Shown one piece after another: positions 36,698-44,391 of a DNA stretch of 64,000 nt. Each line of letters opens with the position of its first letter. Positions within the stretch are counted from its first letter, which is position 1. The position numbers were made by a program, and so were the translations under genes. This DNA is from Porphyromonadaceae bacterium (lineage in GTDB: Bacteria; Bacteroidota; Bacteroidia; Bacteroidales; Porphyromonadaceae), in NCBI GenBank assembly GCA_030528555.1, contig JAUMYQ010000001.1, forward strand, positions 115,532 through 179,531, read 5' to 3'. The notes under the pieces were generated by a model that had not been told where the DNA came from, ran no database searches, and worked only from the letters and a program-made list of their open reading frames with translations.

Positions 36698-37063
36698 TAA
36701 AAATGGGGTATCTTTATAACTTATTCAAATCAAATAAATTATGTGATTTGGATGTCAGTTGACGAACAAGTAGGATGGAGTTCGGGATACGCCGTGTTTT
36801 GGAGGCAAAGAATGAGGAAATTTTGTCTGTTGCTTGAGATTAGGTTGCTGGCCAGGGATAGAGTAGATGCCTATGCAATGAGCATCTCGGTGTGATATTC
36901 TGATGATACGCAAATCTTTACTAATAAGACATCGGCACAGTGTACCTCCATATTTGAACCTATCCTTCTCAATGATAGAGGAACAGTTGCTTTGGTACGC
37001 TGTGCCGATGTTTATATGAGCTTTCTCTCTGAGGGAATTAGTACTCAGGAGATGCTGGCATTA
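36698..37063. other. Intergenic region with 83-bp inverted-repeat element
   Basis: No gene recognised. An 18-base inverted repeat bounds 36929-37011: ACATCGGCACAGTGTACC at 36929-36946 against GGTACGCTGTGCCGATGT at 36994-37011 (one G-U pair), enclosing 47 bases. It lies 53 bases beyond the hpf stop on the minus strand and could end that operon as a long stem-loop, encode a small RNA, or be a remnant of a small mobile element. No target-site duplication is visible. Confidence 0.5.
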
Positions 37064-37357
37064 TTATTTTGTATTCTCTTTTCTGCGCTCGAGTTGCTTC
37101 TTGAGGGCATCGATACAGATGTCCGTGGCCTCTTCAAAACTGTCGGCTATCTTGTCGGCAAACAGGTCTCCACCCGAAACGATAAGGCGAATAGCAGCCT
37201 CTTTGTTGTTTGCGACCTCGGGTTTGACAACCTTGAGTGTCACTTCTGCGGCTTGTATATCATCGGCAAAGCGTCCTAGTTTGTCTAGTTTCTTCTCAAT
37301 GAACTCTCTCAACTGAGCTGTTGCATCGAAGTGCAGGGCTTTAATTCTGATATCCAT
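37064..37357 (-). CDS. hpf: Ribosome hibernation-promoting factor, short form
   Basis: HPF/RaiA-family protein of 97 residues that binds the 30S decoding region and silences ribosomes in stationary phase or stress. The beta-alpha-beta-beta-beta-alpha pattern is seen in MDIRIKALHFDATAQLREFIEKKLDKLGRF and AAIRLIVSGGDLFADKIADSFEEATDICIDALKKQL. It lacks the C-terminal dimerisation domain of long HPF. It lies three bases downstream of xerC on the same strand, the last gene of a four-gene minus-strand operon. Confidence 0.87.
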   Translation of the reverse strand: MDIRIKALHFDATAQLREFIEKKLDKLGRFADDIQAAEVTLKVVKPEVANNKEAAIRLIVSGGDLFADKIADSFEEATDICIDALKKQLERRKENTK

Positions 37358-37360
37358 AAC

Positions 37361-38251
37361 TTACTTTTCTTTTTTTGCTCTTGGGTGAGCGTTATACATT
37401 TTTTGTAGCTGCTTGAAAGAAGTGTGCGTATAGCGTACAGTCGTCGTCACAGAACTATGTCCCATCAGCTCTTTGATTGCCAATAGATCGGCTCCAGCAT
37501 TGAGCATATCGGTGGCGAATGAATGCCTCAAAGTGTGTGCCCCTCTACGAGATAGGTGTGGAACGGTGGCTAGCAAACGATGTACAACGCGGTAGACGCC
37601 CTCCCCTGTCATAGCAGTACCTTTCAAAGTTATAAAAAAACTATCGGAATACCCAAGGACTTCATCTCGTCTTTGTCGCCAGGTCTTAATCATATTCGCA
37701 AGCCCTTGGCCGAATGGCACGATGCGTTCTTTGTTGCCCTTGCCGATAACTCTGAGCGTTCGCCTGATGGTATCAACATCGCCATCTTGAAGTGAGGCGA
37801 GCTCGGCACGTCGTAGCCCACATTCGTAGAGCATCGCTACGATGAGGGCATCGCGTATGCCCTCTAGGCTATCGTCTCTGGAGTCGATTATGCTCTCTAT
37901 CTCTTCCGTAGGCACATAGACTGGTAGGGCCTTTTCGCTTTTGGGGGCACGTAGGGCTTGGATTGGATTGGTATCGATGACCTCTATTTTGAGCAGGTAG
38001 CGGTAGAAACTCTTAACAGCCGAGAGACGGCGAGCTACCGAAGAGGCGCGCTGTCTTTGCTCCATTAGGCTGCTTAGCCAGCCACGGACGAGGTCGGTGT
38101 CGGACGAAGTTGGAGAGAAGACCTCTCCAAGTCGCTCCTCGCAGTAAAGTATGTAGGTAGAAAGATCGTCTCTGTAGGCTCCTTGCGTGGCCTCCGAGGC
38201 ATTAACTTCGTGTTTGAGGTAGGAGAGGAATTGGCTTAGAAGGTCGTTCAT
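37361..38251 (-). CDS. xerC: Tyrosine recombinase XerC/XerD type
   Basis: Site-specific recombinase probably acting at dif to resolve chromosome dimers. The N-terminal SAM-like domain is present (about 1-90). The catalytic residues are complete: R147 (CGLRRAE), K171 (IGKGNKER), H239 and R242 (HTLRHSFA), H265 (MGHSS) and nucleophile Y274 (RYTHTS). 296 residues, normal for XerC/D. It sits in a housekeeping operon with tatD and hpf rather than at the edge of an island, so a chromosomal role is likely; XerC versus XerD is not resolved. Confidence 0.88.
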   Translation of the reverse strand: MNDLLSQFLSYLKHEVNASEATQGAYRDDLSTYILYCEERLGEVFSPTSSDTDLVRGWLSSLMEQRQRASSVARRLSAVKSFYRYLLKIEVIDTNPIQALRAPKSEKALPVYVPTEEIESIIDSRDDSLEGIRDALIVAMLYECGLRRAELASLQDGDVDTIRRTLRVIGKGNKERIVPFGQGLANMIKTWRQRRDEVLGYSDSFFITLKGTAMTGEGVYRVVHRLLATVPHLSRRGAHTLRHSFATDMLNAGADLLAIKELMGHSSVTTTVRYTHTSFKQLQKMYNAHPRAKKEK

Positions 38252-38264
38252 AGCCTGAGGACCA

Positions 38265-39044
38265 TTATGTTAGGGAGAAGAGTCGTTGAGCGTTGTTCGT
38301 GGTCTGTAGAGCAAGAGCCTCGGGGCTAATATTGTAGGCCTCGGCTAGATATTGGAGGATGTAAACTAAGTGTGAGGGCTCATTGCGACGACCTCGCTTG
38401 GGAACGGGGCTTAGGTAGGGAGCATCGGTTTCTAGAAGTAGTCGTTCAAGAGGAATGCTAGTTATATAGTTCCGCAGGTTGCAGTTCTTAAAGGTTACTA
38501 CGCCTCCGATACCTATCATCATTTGTTTGAAGCTAAGTGCCACTTGTAGATCTACCTCATTACCCGAGAAGCAGTGGAAGACGCCCCGAGGGTTTTTACC
38601 TCGTACTCGCTCCAAGGTGGCGATGGTATCGCTCCACGCCGAACGAGTGTGTATGATGATGGGTAGAGCTTCTCGCTCTGCAAGCTTCAGTTGCTGCTCA
38701 AAGGCGGAGATTTGCTCTATTTTGAAAGTCGTATCCCAGTAGTAGTCCAGCCCGATCTCCCCGATAGCAACGAACCGATGTTCCAGGAGGGTGGTCTCTA
38801 GCGCTTGAAGTTGTTCTTGATAATTTGCCCCAACAGATGTTGGGTGTAGCCCAAGGCAAGGATACATGAGCTTAGGATATTGTTGAGAAAGCTCCATCAT
38901 CCGAGGGTAGCTCTTCTCGTCAACGTTGGGTAGTATCATCCCCTCGATACCAGCTTCTCTAGCTCGATCGAGTACGTCTGGGAGATCTGTATCGAAGTCC
39001 TCCGAGTAAATATGTGTATGACTGTCTATTAGCCTAAACATCAT
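38265..39044 (-). CDS. tatD: TatD-family metal-dependent DNase
   Basis: TIM-barrel hydrolase of the amidohydrolase superfamily, related to TatD/YcfH nucleases. Metal ligands appear in LIDSHTHIYSEDF, in EIGLDYYWD, in PIIIHTRSAW, in VFHCFSGN and in LETDAPYLSP. 259 residues. Its ATG follows directly after the stop codon of the prenyl synthase gene. Exact physiological substrate uncertain. Confidence 0.9.
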   Translation of the reverse strand: MMFRLIDSHTHIYSEDFDTDLPDVLDRAREAGIEGMILPNVDEKSYPRMMELSQQYPKLMYPCLGLHPTSVGANYQEQLQALETTLLEHRFVAIGEIGLDYYWDTTFKIEQISAFEQQLKLAEREALPIIIHTRSAWSDTIATLERVRGKNPRGVFHCFSGNEVDLQVALSFKQMMIGIGGVVTFKNCNLRNYITSIPLERLLLETDAPYLSPVPKRGRRNEPSHLVYILQYLAEAYNISPEALALQTTNNAQRLFSLT

Positions 39045-40028
39045 TTAGTTCATTCGTGCAGATAATCCCTCGAAGAGCGCAATGAGTGGAGCTATACGCT
39101 CTTCATTTAGTTTGAGATTAGTAAGGGTTTGTAGAGCTTCTTGCGTTAGGCGATGTACTTCCTCCTTGGCATAGGTTCCAGCACCACATTTGTTGTATAG
39201 CTGTCGTACGCCTTCGATACGTTCATCGCTCTGATTGATGGGCAGACTCATTAGTCGTTCTAGTTCAGTACGGTCTTGCTCTATGAGCGTGCTCTGTGTG
39301 TAGATGAGCAGGAGGGTCTTCTTGGCATTTATGATATCTCCCCCAATAGGTTTGCCGAAGGTCTTCTTATCGCCATAAACATCAAGATAGTCGTCCTGTA
39401 TTTGGAAGGCGAGCCCCAGACTTTGACCAACTCTGTCGAGTTCTGATGCAGTGGAGGGCTTTGCTCCCGAAGCCAGTGCCCCTAGGCGCAGTGAAGCCCC
39501 CAATAGGACAGCCGTCTTAAGCCTAATCATCTCGAGGTATTCTGCAACGGTAACATTACTGCGCGTCTCAAACTCCATATCGTACTGTTGTCCTCTGCAG
39601 ATCTCTACTGCCATCGTGTTGAAGATGGGTAGTATCTCCTTCAGCAGACTGGGGCTATCAATATCTTCGAAAGCTTTGTATGCCTCGATACACATTACGT
39701 CACCTGAGAGGATCGCGGTATTGTCACCCCATCGGCTATGCACCGTTGCCTGCCCTCTCCGTAATGGAGAGCGATCCATGAGGTCATCGTGTAGGAGGGT
39801 GAAGTTGTGGAATATCTCCAGGCCTAAGGCTATGGGGATGGCTGTGGTGTAGTCGCCCGATATCGCTCGAGCTGCAAGGCAGCACAGTAGGGGACGAATA
39901 CGTTTGCCTCCGAGAGAGAGAATATAATCTAAGGGAGCGAATAGCCCTTGAGGCTGCTTGGCATCATAGCCCTTGGCCTTGATGGCTGCCTCTATGTCAC
40001 GCAGAATGACGACTTCTATTGGTTGCAT
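39045..40028 (-). CDS. Polyprenyl diphosphate synthase
   Basis: Trans-isoprenyl diphosphate synthase making farnesyl, geranylgeranyl or longer chains for quinones or lipid carriers. The two Asp-rich Mg sites are visible: LLHDDLMDRSPLRRG (DDxxD) and FQIQDDYLDVYGD. GGKRIRPLL is the IPP-binding region. 327 residues. The chain length is not predictable by eye; the product could feed menaquinone. First gene of the operon that continues with tatD, xerC and hpf. Confidence 0.9.
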   Translation of the reverse strand: MQPIEVVILRDIEAAIKAKGYDAKQPQGLFAPLDYILSLGGKRIRPLLCCLAARAISGDYTTAIPIALGLEIFHNFTLLHDDLMDRSPLRRGQATVHSRWGDNTAILSGDVMCIEAYKAFEDIDSPSLLKEILPIFNTMAVEICRGQQYDMEFETRSNVTVAEYLEMIRLKTAVLLGASLRLGALASGAKPSTASELDRVGQSLGLAFQIQDDYLDVYGDKKTFGKPIGGDIINAKKTLLLIYTQSTLIEQDRTELERLMSLPINQSDERIEGVRQLYNKCGAGTYAKEEVHRLTQEALQTLTNLKLNEERIAPLIALFEGLSARMN

Positions 40029-40060
40029 AGGCCATGCACATTAAATAATGATAATGACAA

Positions 40061-40095
40061 AGGTGTACCTCGTCTTTTCTAGACTGGGTACACCT
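40061..40095 (-). terminator. Probable terminator behind the TonB gene
   Basis: Arms AGGTGTACC (40061-40069) and GGTACACCT (40087-40095) with a further inner GTCT/AGAC pairing form a hairpin 27 bases past the TonB stop on the minus strand, followed by TTTGTCATT. The weak U-run makes this only probable. Confidence 0.55.
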
Positions 40096-40121
40096 CCTTA
40101 TGAAAATCGAGTATAACTCTC

Positions 40122-40814
40122 TTATTGTAGACGGAACACAACGGGGAGGTTAAACCGCTGGCGTACGGGCTTGCCACGCTGCTTGCCTGGTTTCCATGCT
40201 GGCATATTCTCCACCACACGTACAGCTTCTTTATCTAGTGCGGGGTCTACGCCACGAGCTACGGTTACTTGTGAAGGTTTACCATTACGCTCTACAACGA
40301 ATGAAACGATTACGCGTCCTTGGATACCATTCTCCGCAGCAATCTCTGGATAGCGGATGTTGCTGCTTAGGTACTTCATCAACGCTGCCATACCACCAGG
40401 GAATTCAGTAGGCTCCTCTACGACAGTGAAGATTTCTTCCGTCTCCTCTGGCTCGACCTCTACTTTGATAGGAGCTGGGGGAGGAACGGCTTTCCCCTCT
40501 TCAGAGGAGACGAAGATAGCCTTAGCTACCTCTTTGTCGTTCTCTACTACCTTAAACTCCTCGGGGAGCTGTACCTCAACTTGAACTTCTGGTTCTGGGG
40601 CAGGCTGATCAGGCTCCTCTGGCTGTTCGTCATTGATGAGCAGTGTTTCTTCTAGGGCAATGGCATTGTGAAGGCCACTGTCGATTGCCTTGGCTATCTC
40701 CGTCCTCCATTCAAGAGCTACAAAGCAAAGGGACAGAGCCACTGCCAATCCCAATAGCAGAGACAAACCTTTGTCTTTTTCTAAGTCCGCTTTGGGAGAT
40801 TTCTTTATTTCCAT
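40122..40814 (-). CDS. TonB-family energy transducer
   Basis: Inner-membrane protein linking proton motive force to outer-membrane transporters. One N-terminal membrane segment (about residues 18-36), a Pro/Glu-rich periplasmic spacer (about 55-140: PEEPDQPAPEPEVQVEVQLPEE, VEVEPEETEEIF), and a C-terminal TonB domain (about 140-230) with EFPGGMAALMKYLSSNIRYPEIAAENGIQGRVIVSFVVERNGK and the final MPAWKPGKQRGKPVRQRFNLPVVF. 230 residues. It could serve the SusC transporter at 366, but no ExbB/ExbD genes lie in the window. Confidence 0.9.
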   Translation of the reverse strand: MEIKKSPKADLEKDKGLSLLLGLAVALSLCFVALEWRTEIAKAIDSGLHNAIALEETLLINDEQPEEPDQPAPEPEVQVEVQLPEEFKVVENDKEVAKAIFVSSEEGKAVPPPAPIKVEVEPEETEEIFTVVEEPTEFPGGMAALMKYLSSNIRYPEIAAENGIQGRVIVSFVVERNGKPSQVTVARGVDPALDKEAVRVVENMPAWKPGKQRGKPVRQRFNLPVVFRLQ

Positions 40815-40895
40815 AACCTTATAGTTTATTATTAATTCTTGCCATTTGCTTGGTCCAAACCTGTTCCATTCGATAGTGGCTGGGACACCTCCCTA

Positions 40896-40924
40896 CAAAA
40901 ATACAAAGTTTTTTGTTTGTACAA
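40896..40924 (-). promoter_or_regulatory. Probable promoter of the TonB gene
   Basis: On the minus strand TTG (40924-40922), an 18-base spacer and TATTTTTG (40903-40896) approximate the Bacteroidetes consensus, about 80 bases before the start codon at 40814. Confidence 0.4.
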
Positions 40925-41089
40925 GGTCCTCACTTGAAAAACAGTTTGTGGCATCCGTTTCACTAGAGATGGGAATATGCTAGTCTAAATTAATGGTATG
41001 GGGTCTTTGTTCTTAGTCTTGGATGAAACTTCTGAGCAGGAAGGTATACGAGTAATTGTTCTGGGGTTAGAATGTTTTAAGATGCTGGT

Positions 41090-42664
41090 CTATAGAGCGA
41101 GCCCGATGAGGCAGTAGACCGTAATACCTGAGATGAAGACATATATGAGGGCATAGGGGAGTGCAGAGCGGAGTATCGCTCCTTCCTGTCCATGCATATT
41201 GCCCGCTGCTGTGGCAACAGTGATGCTCTGAGGAGAGATGATTTTGCCTCCTGTTGCCCCCGTTGTATTGGCTGCTGCTAGCCAAGCTTTATCTATTCCG
41301 ATTTGGTCTGCTACATTGGCTTGGAGCTTTCCGAAGAGAATATTGGAGGAGGTGTCACTCCCTGTAGCGAAAGTGCCTATTGCTCCAACGAGAGGAGCAA
41401 CGAGGGGATAGAAGTTACCCGTTGTTTCTGCCAAAGCATTGGCGATACAAAGTATCATGCCACTATGACTCATGACTGAGCTCATCGCTACGAGACAGAT
41501 GATTGTTATCCCTGACGCTTGGAGCTTAATGCTCGTTTGTCTGAGGATAACGAAAAGACGCCCTACACTCACGCCTTGAATTAGCCCCCCGATGAATGCT
41601 CCAAGGAAGAGCATTAGCCCAGCATTGGAGAGCCAACCGAAGTCGAACGTCTTATCCTCGGCATAGATAGGTAGATGTATTTTTGATACGGCTGTAGTGC
41701 TGAGAAAGTTGCTTAGGCTGCCAGATAGAGGGCTGGAGAGGATAATGAAGACCAATATTAGCCCATAGACTGCCCAAGCCTTGGATAGCTCGCCTACTGT
41801 ATGCTTCAGGTAGTTTTGGTCGGCAGCAGGCTCCTTAGCCTTGGCATATAGGATGAGAAATGCTATAGAGGAGATGCTCCCTACGATAGCAGGTGTCTCC
41901 GCCCCTATCCAATAGGCAGCGGCAAACTGTGTACCGAGTGATATTGCCCCGACAACAAAAGAGAGGATGATATTGGGTAGGATATATTTCTTGCTCCTGT
42001 CTGTTAGGTAGAGAATGATGAAAGGGATGAGAAACATCAGCATAGATAGCTGAATGACTACATCTCCAGCTATGATGCGCACGATGTGAGGAGAGACATT
42101 TGTACCTATGGCTTCTTTGGCTAGCGTAATAACAGGAACTCCTACGGCTCCGAAGCCCGTTGCTACGCTGTTGGCGATGAGGGAGACGAGGGCAGAGAAA
42201 CCCGGTGTGAAGCCCAGTCCAATAAGGATAGCCGCAGGTATGGCAACGGCCGTGCCGAAGCCTGCCATCCCCTCGAGCAATCCTCCGAAGCCCCAAACTA
42301 TGAGTAGCACTTGGATACGCTTGTCACTTGATATGTGGGTAAATTGCTTCTTGATAGTTTCTATTTGTTTACTCTCCAAGAGGACGTTGTAGCTATAGAT
42401 AGCCATCAAGATGATGAGTAGGATGGGGAAAATCGCCTTGAGCATGCCTTCAATGATAGCCCACCAAATGTAGGTGGCCCCGAAGCTTTGAGGGAGTGTA
42501 CCGAAGCCGTTTATATTTGGTACAGCAAAGAGGGCTATTGCGACAGCAGATAGTAGTGCAAAGAATGCGCTCCAATCGCCTCTCATCTTGAGCCCAATCA
42601 TTAGGGTGATGAGTAAGATGATAGGTAATAGAGAAAGTATAACGCTCATAACACCATATATCAT
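41090..42664 (-). CDS. lctP: L-lactate permease (LctP/LldP family)
   Basis: Inner-membrane transporter for lactate (and glycolate) coupled to protons. About 13 hydrophobic segments in 524 residues. Family features: VIWGFGGLLEGMAGFGTAVAIPAAILIGLGF, ANSVATGFGAVGVPVITLA, and near the C-terminus LVGAIGTFATGSDTSSNILFGKLQ and AANTTGATGGKIISPQSI. Single gene flanked by spacers; it is divergent from the protease module at 43.2 kb with repeat copy C in between. Confidence 0.92.
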   Translation of the reverse strand: MIYGVMSVILSLLPIILLITLMIGLKMRGDWSAFFALLSAVAIALFAVPNINGFGTLPQSFGATYIWWAIIEGMLKAIFPILLIILMAIYSYNVLLESKQIETIKKQFTHISSDKRIQVLLIVWGFGGLLEGMAGFGTAVAIPAAILIGLGFTPGFSALVSLIANSVATGFGAVGVPVITLAKEAIGTNVSPHIVRIIAGDVVIQLSMLMFLIPFIILYLTDRSKKYILPNIILSFVVGAISLGTQFAAAYWIGAETPAIVGSISSIAFLILYAKAKEPAADQNYLKHTVGELSKAWAVYGLILVFIILSSPLSGSLSNFLSTTAVSKIHLPIYAEDKTFDFGWLSNAGLMLFLGAFIGGLIQGVSVGRLFVILRQTSIKLQASGITIICLVAMSSVMSHSGMILCIANALAETTGNFYPLVAPLVGAIGTFATGSDTSSNILFGKLQANVADQIGIDKAWLAAANTTGATGGKIISPQSITVATAAGNMHGQEGAILRSALPYALIYVFISGITVYCLIGLAL

Positions 42665-42819
42665 GAATAGTTTTTATCAAAGGGGATGATAAGCCATATC
42701 AAGCACGCACTCCTAATTCAAGGTTAGGGATTATGGCTCGTCCGCTAAGATAGTTAAAGTTTGGTTAGTTGGCCTATTGAGGTAAGCATGCCTATAAGAT
42801 AACCGCATCTTCTTCTTCT
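42665..42819. other. Upstream spacer of lctP
   Basis: About 155 bases between the lactate permease start and repeat copy C. No gene or strong hairpin is visible; the region must contain the lctP promoter, but no clear minus-strand consensus was identified. Confidence 0.4.
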
Positions 42820-42932
42820 GAAAAATGCTCGGGAATACTCGAAAAAATGTTCCCGAACTTTTTTCTCGGAGTTCCCGATCTTTTTCCAAAAAGTTCGGGA
42901 AGTTTTTTTTGAAAGTTCCCGAAGATTTTTTT
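42820..42932. repeat. Dispersed hairpin repeat, copy C
   Basis: About 113 bases, nearly identical to copy A in the same orientation. The core hairpin at 42872-42901 keeps the CC loop of copy A but has the arm bases of copy B (TTCCCGATC... and AAGTTCGGGAA), a T-T mismatch where A has A-A. It lies in a divergent promoter region, so at this site a terminator role alone does not explain it. Confidence 0.85.
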
Positions 42933-43046
42933 GCTCAAATGGGTTATTTGTTAACTTGCTTATGAGTAGTGTGTTAGGATTCTTTGGCTTTAGTTGAGGA
43001 TGGATGCTAGGGGGTAGCCCAAACTTCCAATTGATAACCTGGTCAG
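42933..43046. other. Spacer between repeat copy C and the protease-module promoter
   Basis: About 115 bases. No gene, RNA or strong hairpin recognised. Confidence 0.4.
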
Positions 43047-43078
43047 TTAGTCTAGACAAGCCTCTTTTTATATATTTG
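43047..43078 (+). promoter_or_regulatory. Probable promoter of the protease module
   Basis: TTAG (43047-43050, one change from TTTG), a 20-base spacer and TATATTTG (43071-43078). It lies 100 bases before the ATG at 43179. Confidence 0.45.
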
Positions 43079-43178
43079 TACGATATTTTAGTAGGAAGCC
43101 CTTAGTTCGAAGGTTAGGCAGGGGAACTACTAGGTGATGAATCACTTGTTGAAGGATTGAAACAATTGTATAGCATAA

Positions 43179-44369
43179 ATGAAACAAGCTCTAACATTCG
43201 TGCCTCCAGTCGGGTCAGCTTGCGAATGCCAACTGTGTGTAGATACTTTAGATTCAGCTAAAGAGCTGCATTATGAAGGTAAATATCTACAGTCTATTCT
43301 CCTCTTCATTGATGGACTTGGGCGTAATCTTCGCAGTCAGTATGGCGATGCTGTGGAGAGGAAGTTCAGCATACCTCATGGTAGTGTACTCATTAATATT
43401 GAGCTAACGGATAGTGAGTTTTATATATACACGGACTTCCTGCGCTTACCTGTAGACTCGGGTAAGCGAGTGGCGATGCTCAGAGCCGTTGGTGAGCTTA
43501 ACAGCCGTCGCCTAATGCTAGCTCGGGTGGTTAAGAGTGGTGATAATCTGCGTATTGAGTATCATTGCCCTCTGGAGCAGACACACACGTATAAGCTCTA
43601 TGGTGTGGTTAATAATATCTGTTATGTGGCCGACAGATACGATGATGAGCTATGCCTTAAGTTTGGAGCAGAACGTATCACTGTACCACAGACTAAGCTC
43701 TACTCAGCTGAGGAGGTAGATCGTATCTATGATGCTCTACAGCGTACAGGGCGGTATGCTATAGATACAGCTCAGGAATTGACCAAGGAGCGTAACCATA
43801 TGGGGGCATGGCTAATGATGTCTACTGTCTTTTTCCAGTTTATCTACTACGCAGATCCCAAGGGTATGCTCGCCGTAGAGGTGGATAAGGCATTGACGGA
43901 CTTGGATGACAAATTGCCAACGAGTGAGCAGGTAACTCGAGCGATTCGTCTTTTGGAGGAGCTGATGAGGCGAGATAAGGGGGAGCTTGCAAAAGGTTTG
44001 TATGAAGCACATGTCTTGATGACCCAAAAGAATAGGGCTTCACTCCAGGATATTCAAGAAGGGATGGAGAAGGGCTACGAAGAGGCTACGCAATCTATTC
44101 AGTCTGGTAGCTATGAGCGTGTGGTCCTGCGCTTGCTACACGTAATATATAGGGCCTACAATCACAACATAATACCTCCTCAGATAGATAAGACGCTTGT
44201 CATTGCGCTCCAAGCTACGAGCGATACATCTATCGATATGGCTGCACATATCCTTTATAGAGCTGTGGATAGGATAGTGAAAGCATCTTCTCTAGAGAGT
44301 GTAGAGATAGTAGAGGAGCAGTCGTTATGGAGCAAGGTGCGGGGGCTATTTAAACGTTTCTTCAACTAA
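43179..44369 (+). CDS. Unrecognised protein paired with trypsin-like protease
   Basis: Soluble 396-residue protein with no signal peptide or membrane segment. A Cys cluster sits at the N-terminus (C15, C17, C20 in ACECQLC). Residues about 45-170 (FSIPHGSVLINIELTDSEFYIYTDFLRLP... LMLARVVKSGDNLRIEYHCPL) have the strand-helix rhythm of YbjN/type III secretion chaperone-like domains; this is an inference by pattern, not a family match. The rest is helical (about 180-385), ending in a basic amphipathic stretch (WSKVRGLFKRFFN) that might touch membrane. Its downstream neighbour, 22 bases away, is a cytoplasmic serine protease, so the two probably act together. Function unknown. Confidence 0.75.
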   Translation: MKQALTFVPPVGSACECQLCVDTLDSAKELHYEGKYLQSILLFIDGLGRNLRSQYGDAVERKFSIPHGSVLINIELTDSEFYIYTDFLRLPVDSGKRVAMLRAVGELNSRRLMLARVVKSGDNLRIEYHCPLEQTHTYKLYGVVNNICYVADRYDDELCLKFGAERITVPQTKLYSAEEVDRIYDALQRTGRYAIDTAQELTKERNHMGAWLMMSTVFFQFIYYADPKGMLAVEVDKALTDLDDKLPTSEQVTRAIRLLEELMRRDKGELAKGLYEAHVLMTQKNRASLQDIQEGMEKGYEEATQSIQSGSYERVVLRLLHVIYRAYNHNIIPPQIDKTLVIALQATSDTSIDMAAHILYRAVDRIVKASSLESVEIVEEQSLWSKVRGLFKRFFN

Positions 44370-44391
44370 GTTGTATTAAAGTGATGCGATC

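Noticed and set aside
36992-37279. A 95-codon plus-strand frame over hpf
   Set aside because: Antisense to hpf, which has a clear family match and operon context.
37361-38251. The tyrosine recombinase as an integrase of a mobile island
   Set aside because: It sits inside a housekeeping operon with tatD and hpf, is of normal XerC/D length, and no tRNA, attachment repeats or phage genes lie beside it.
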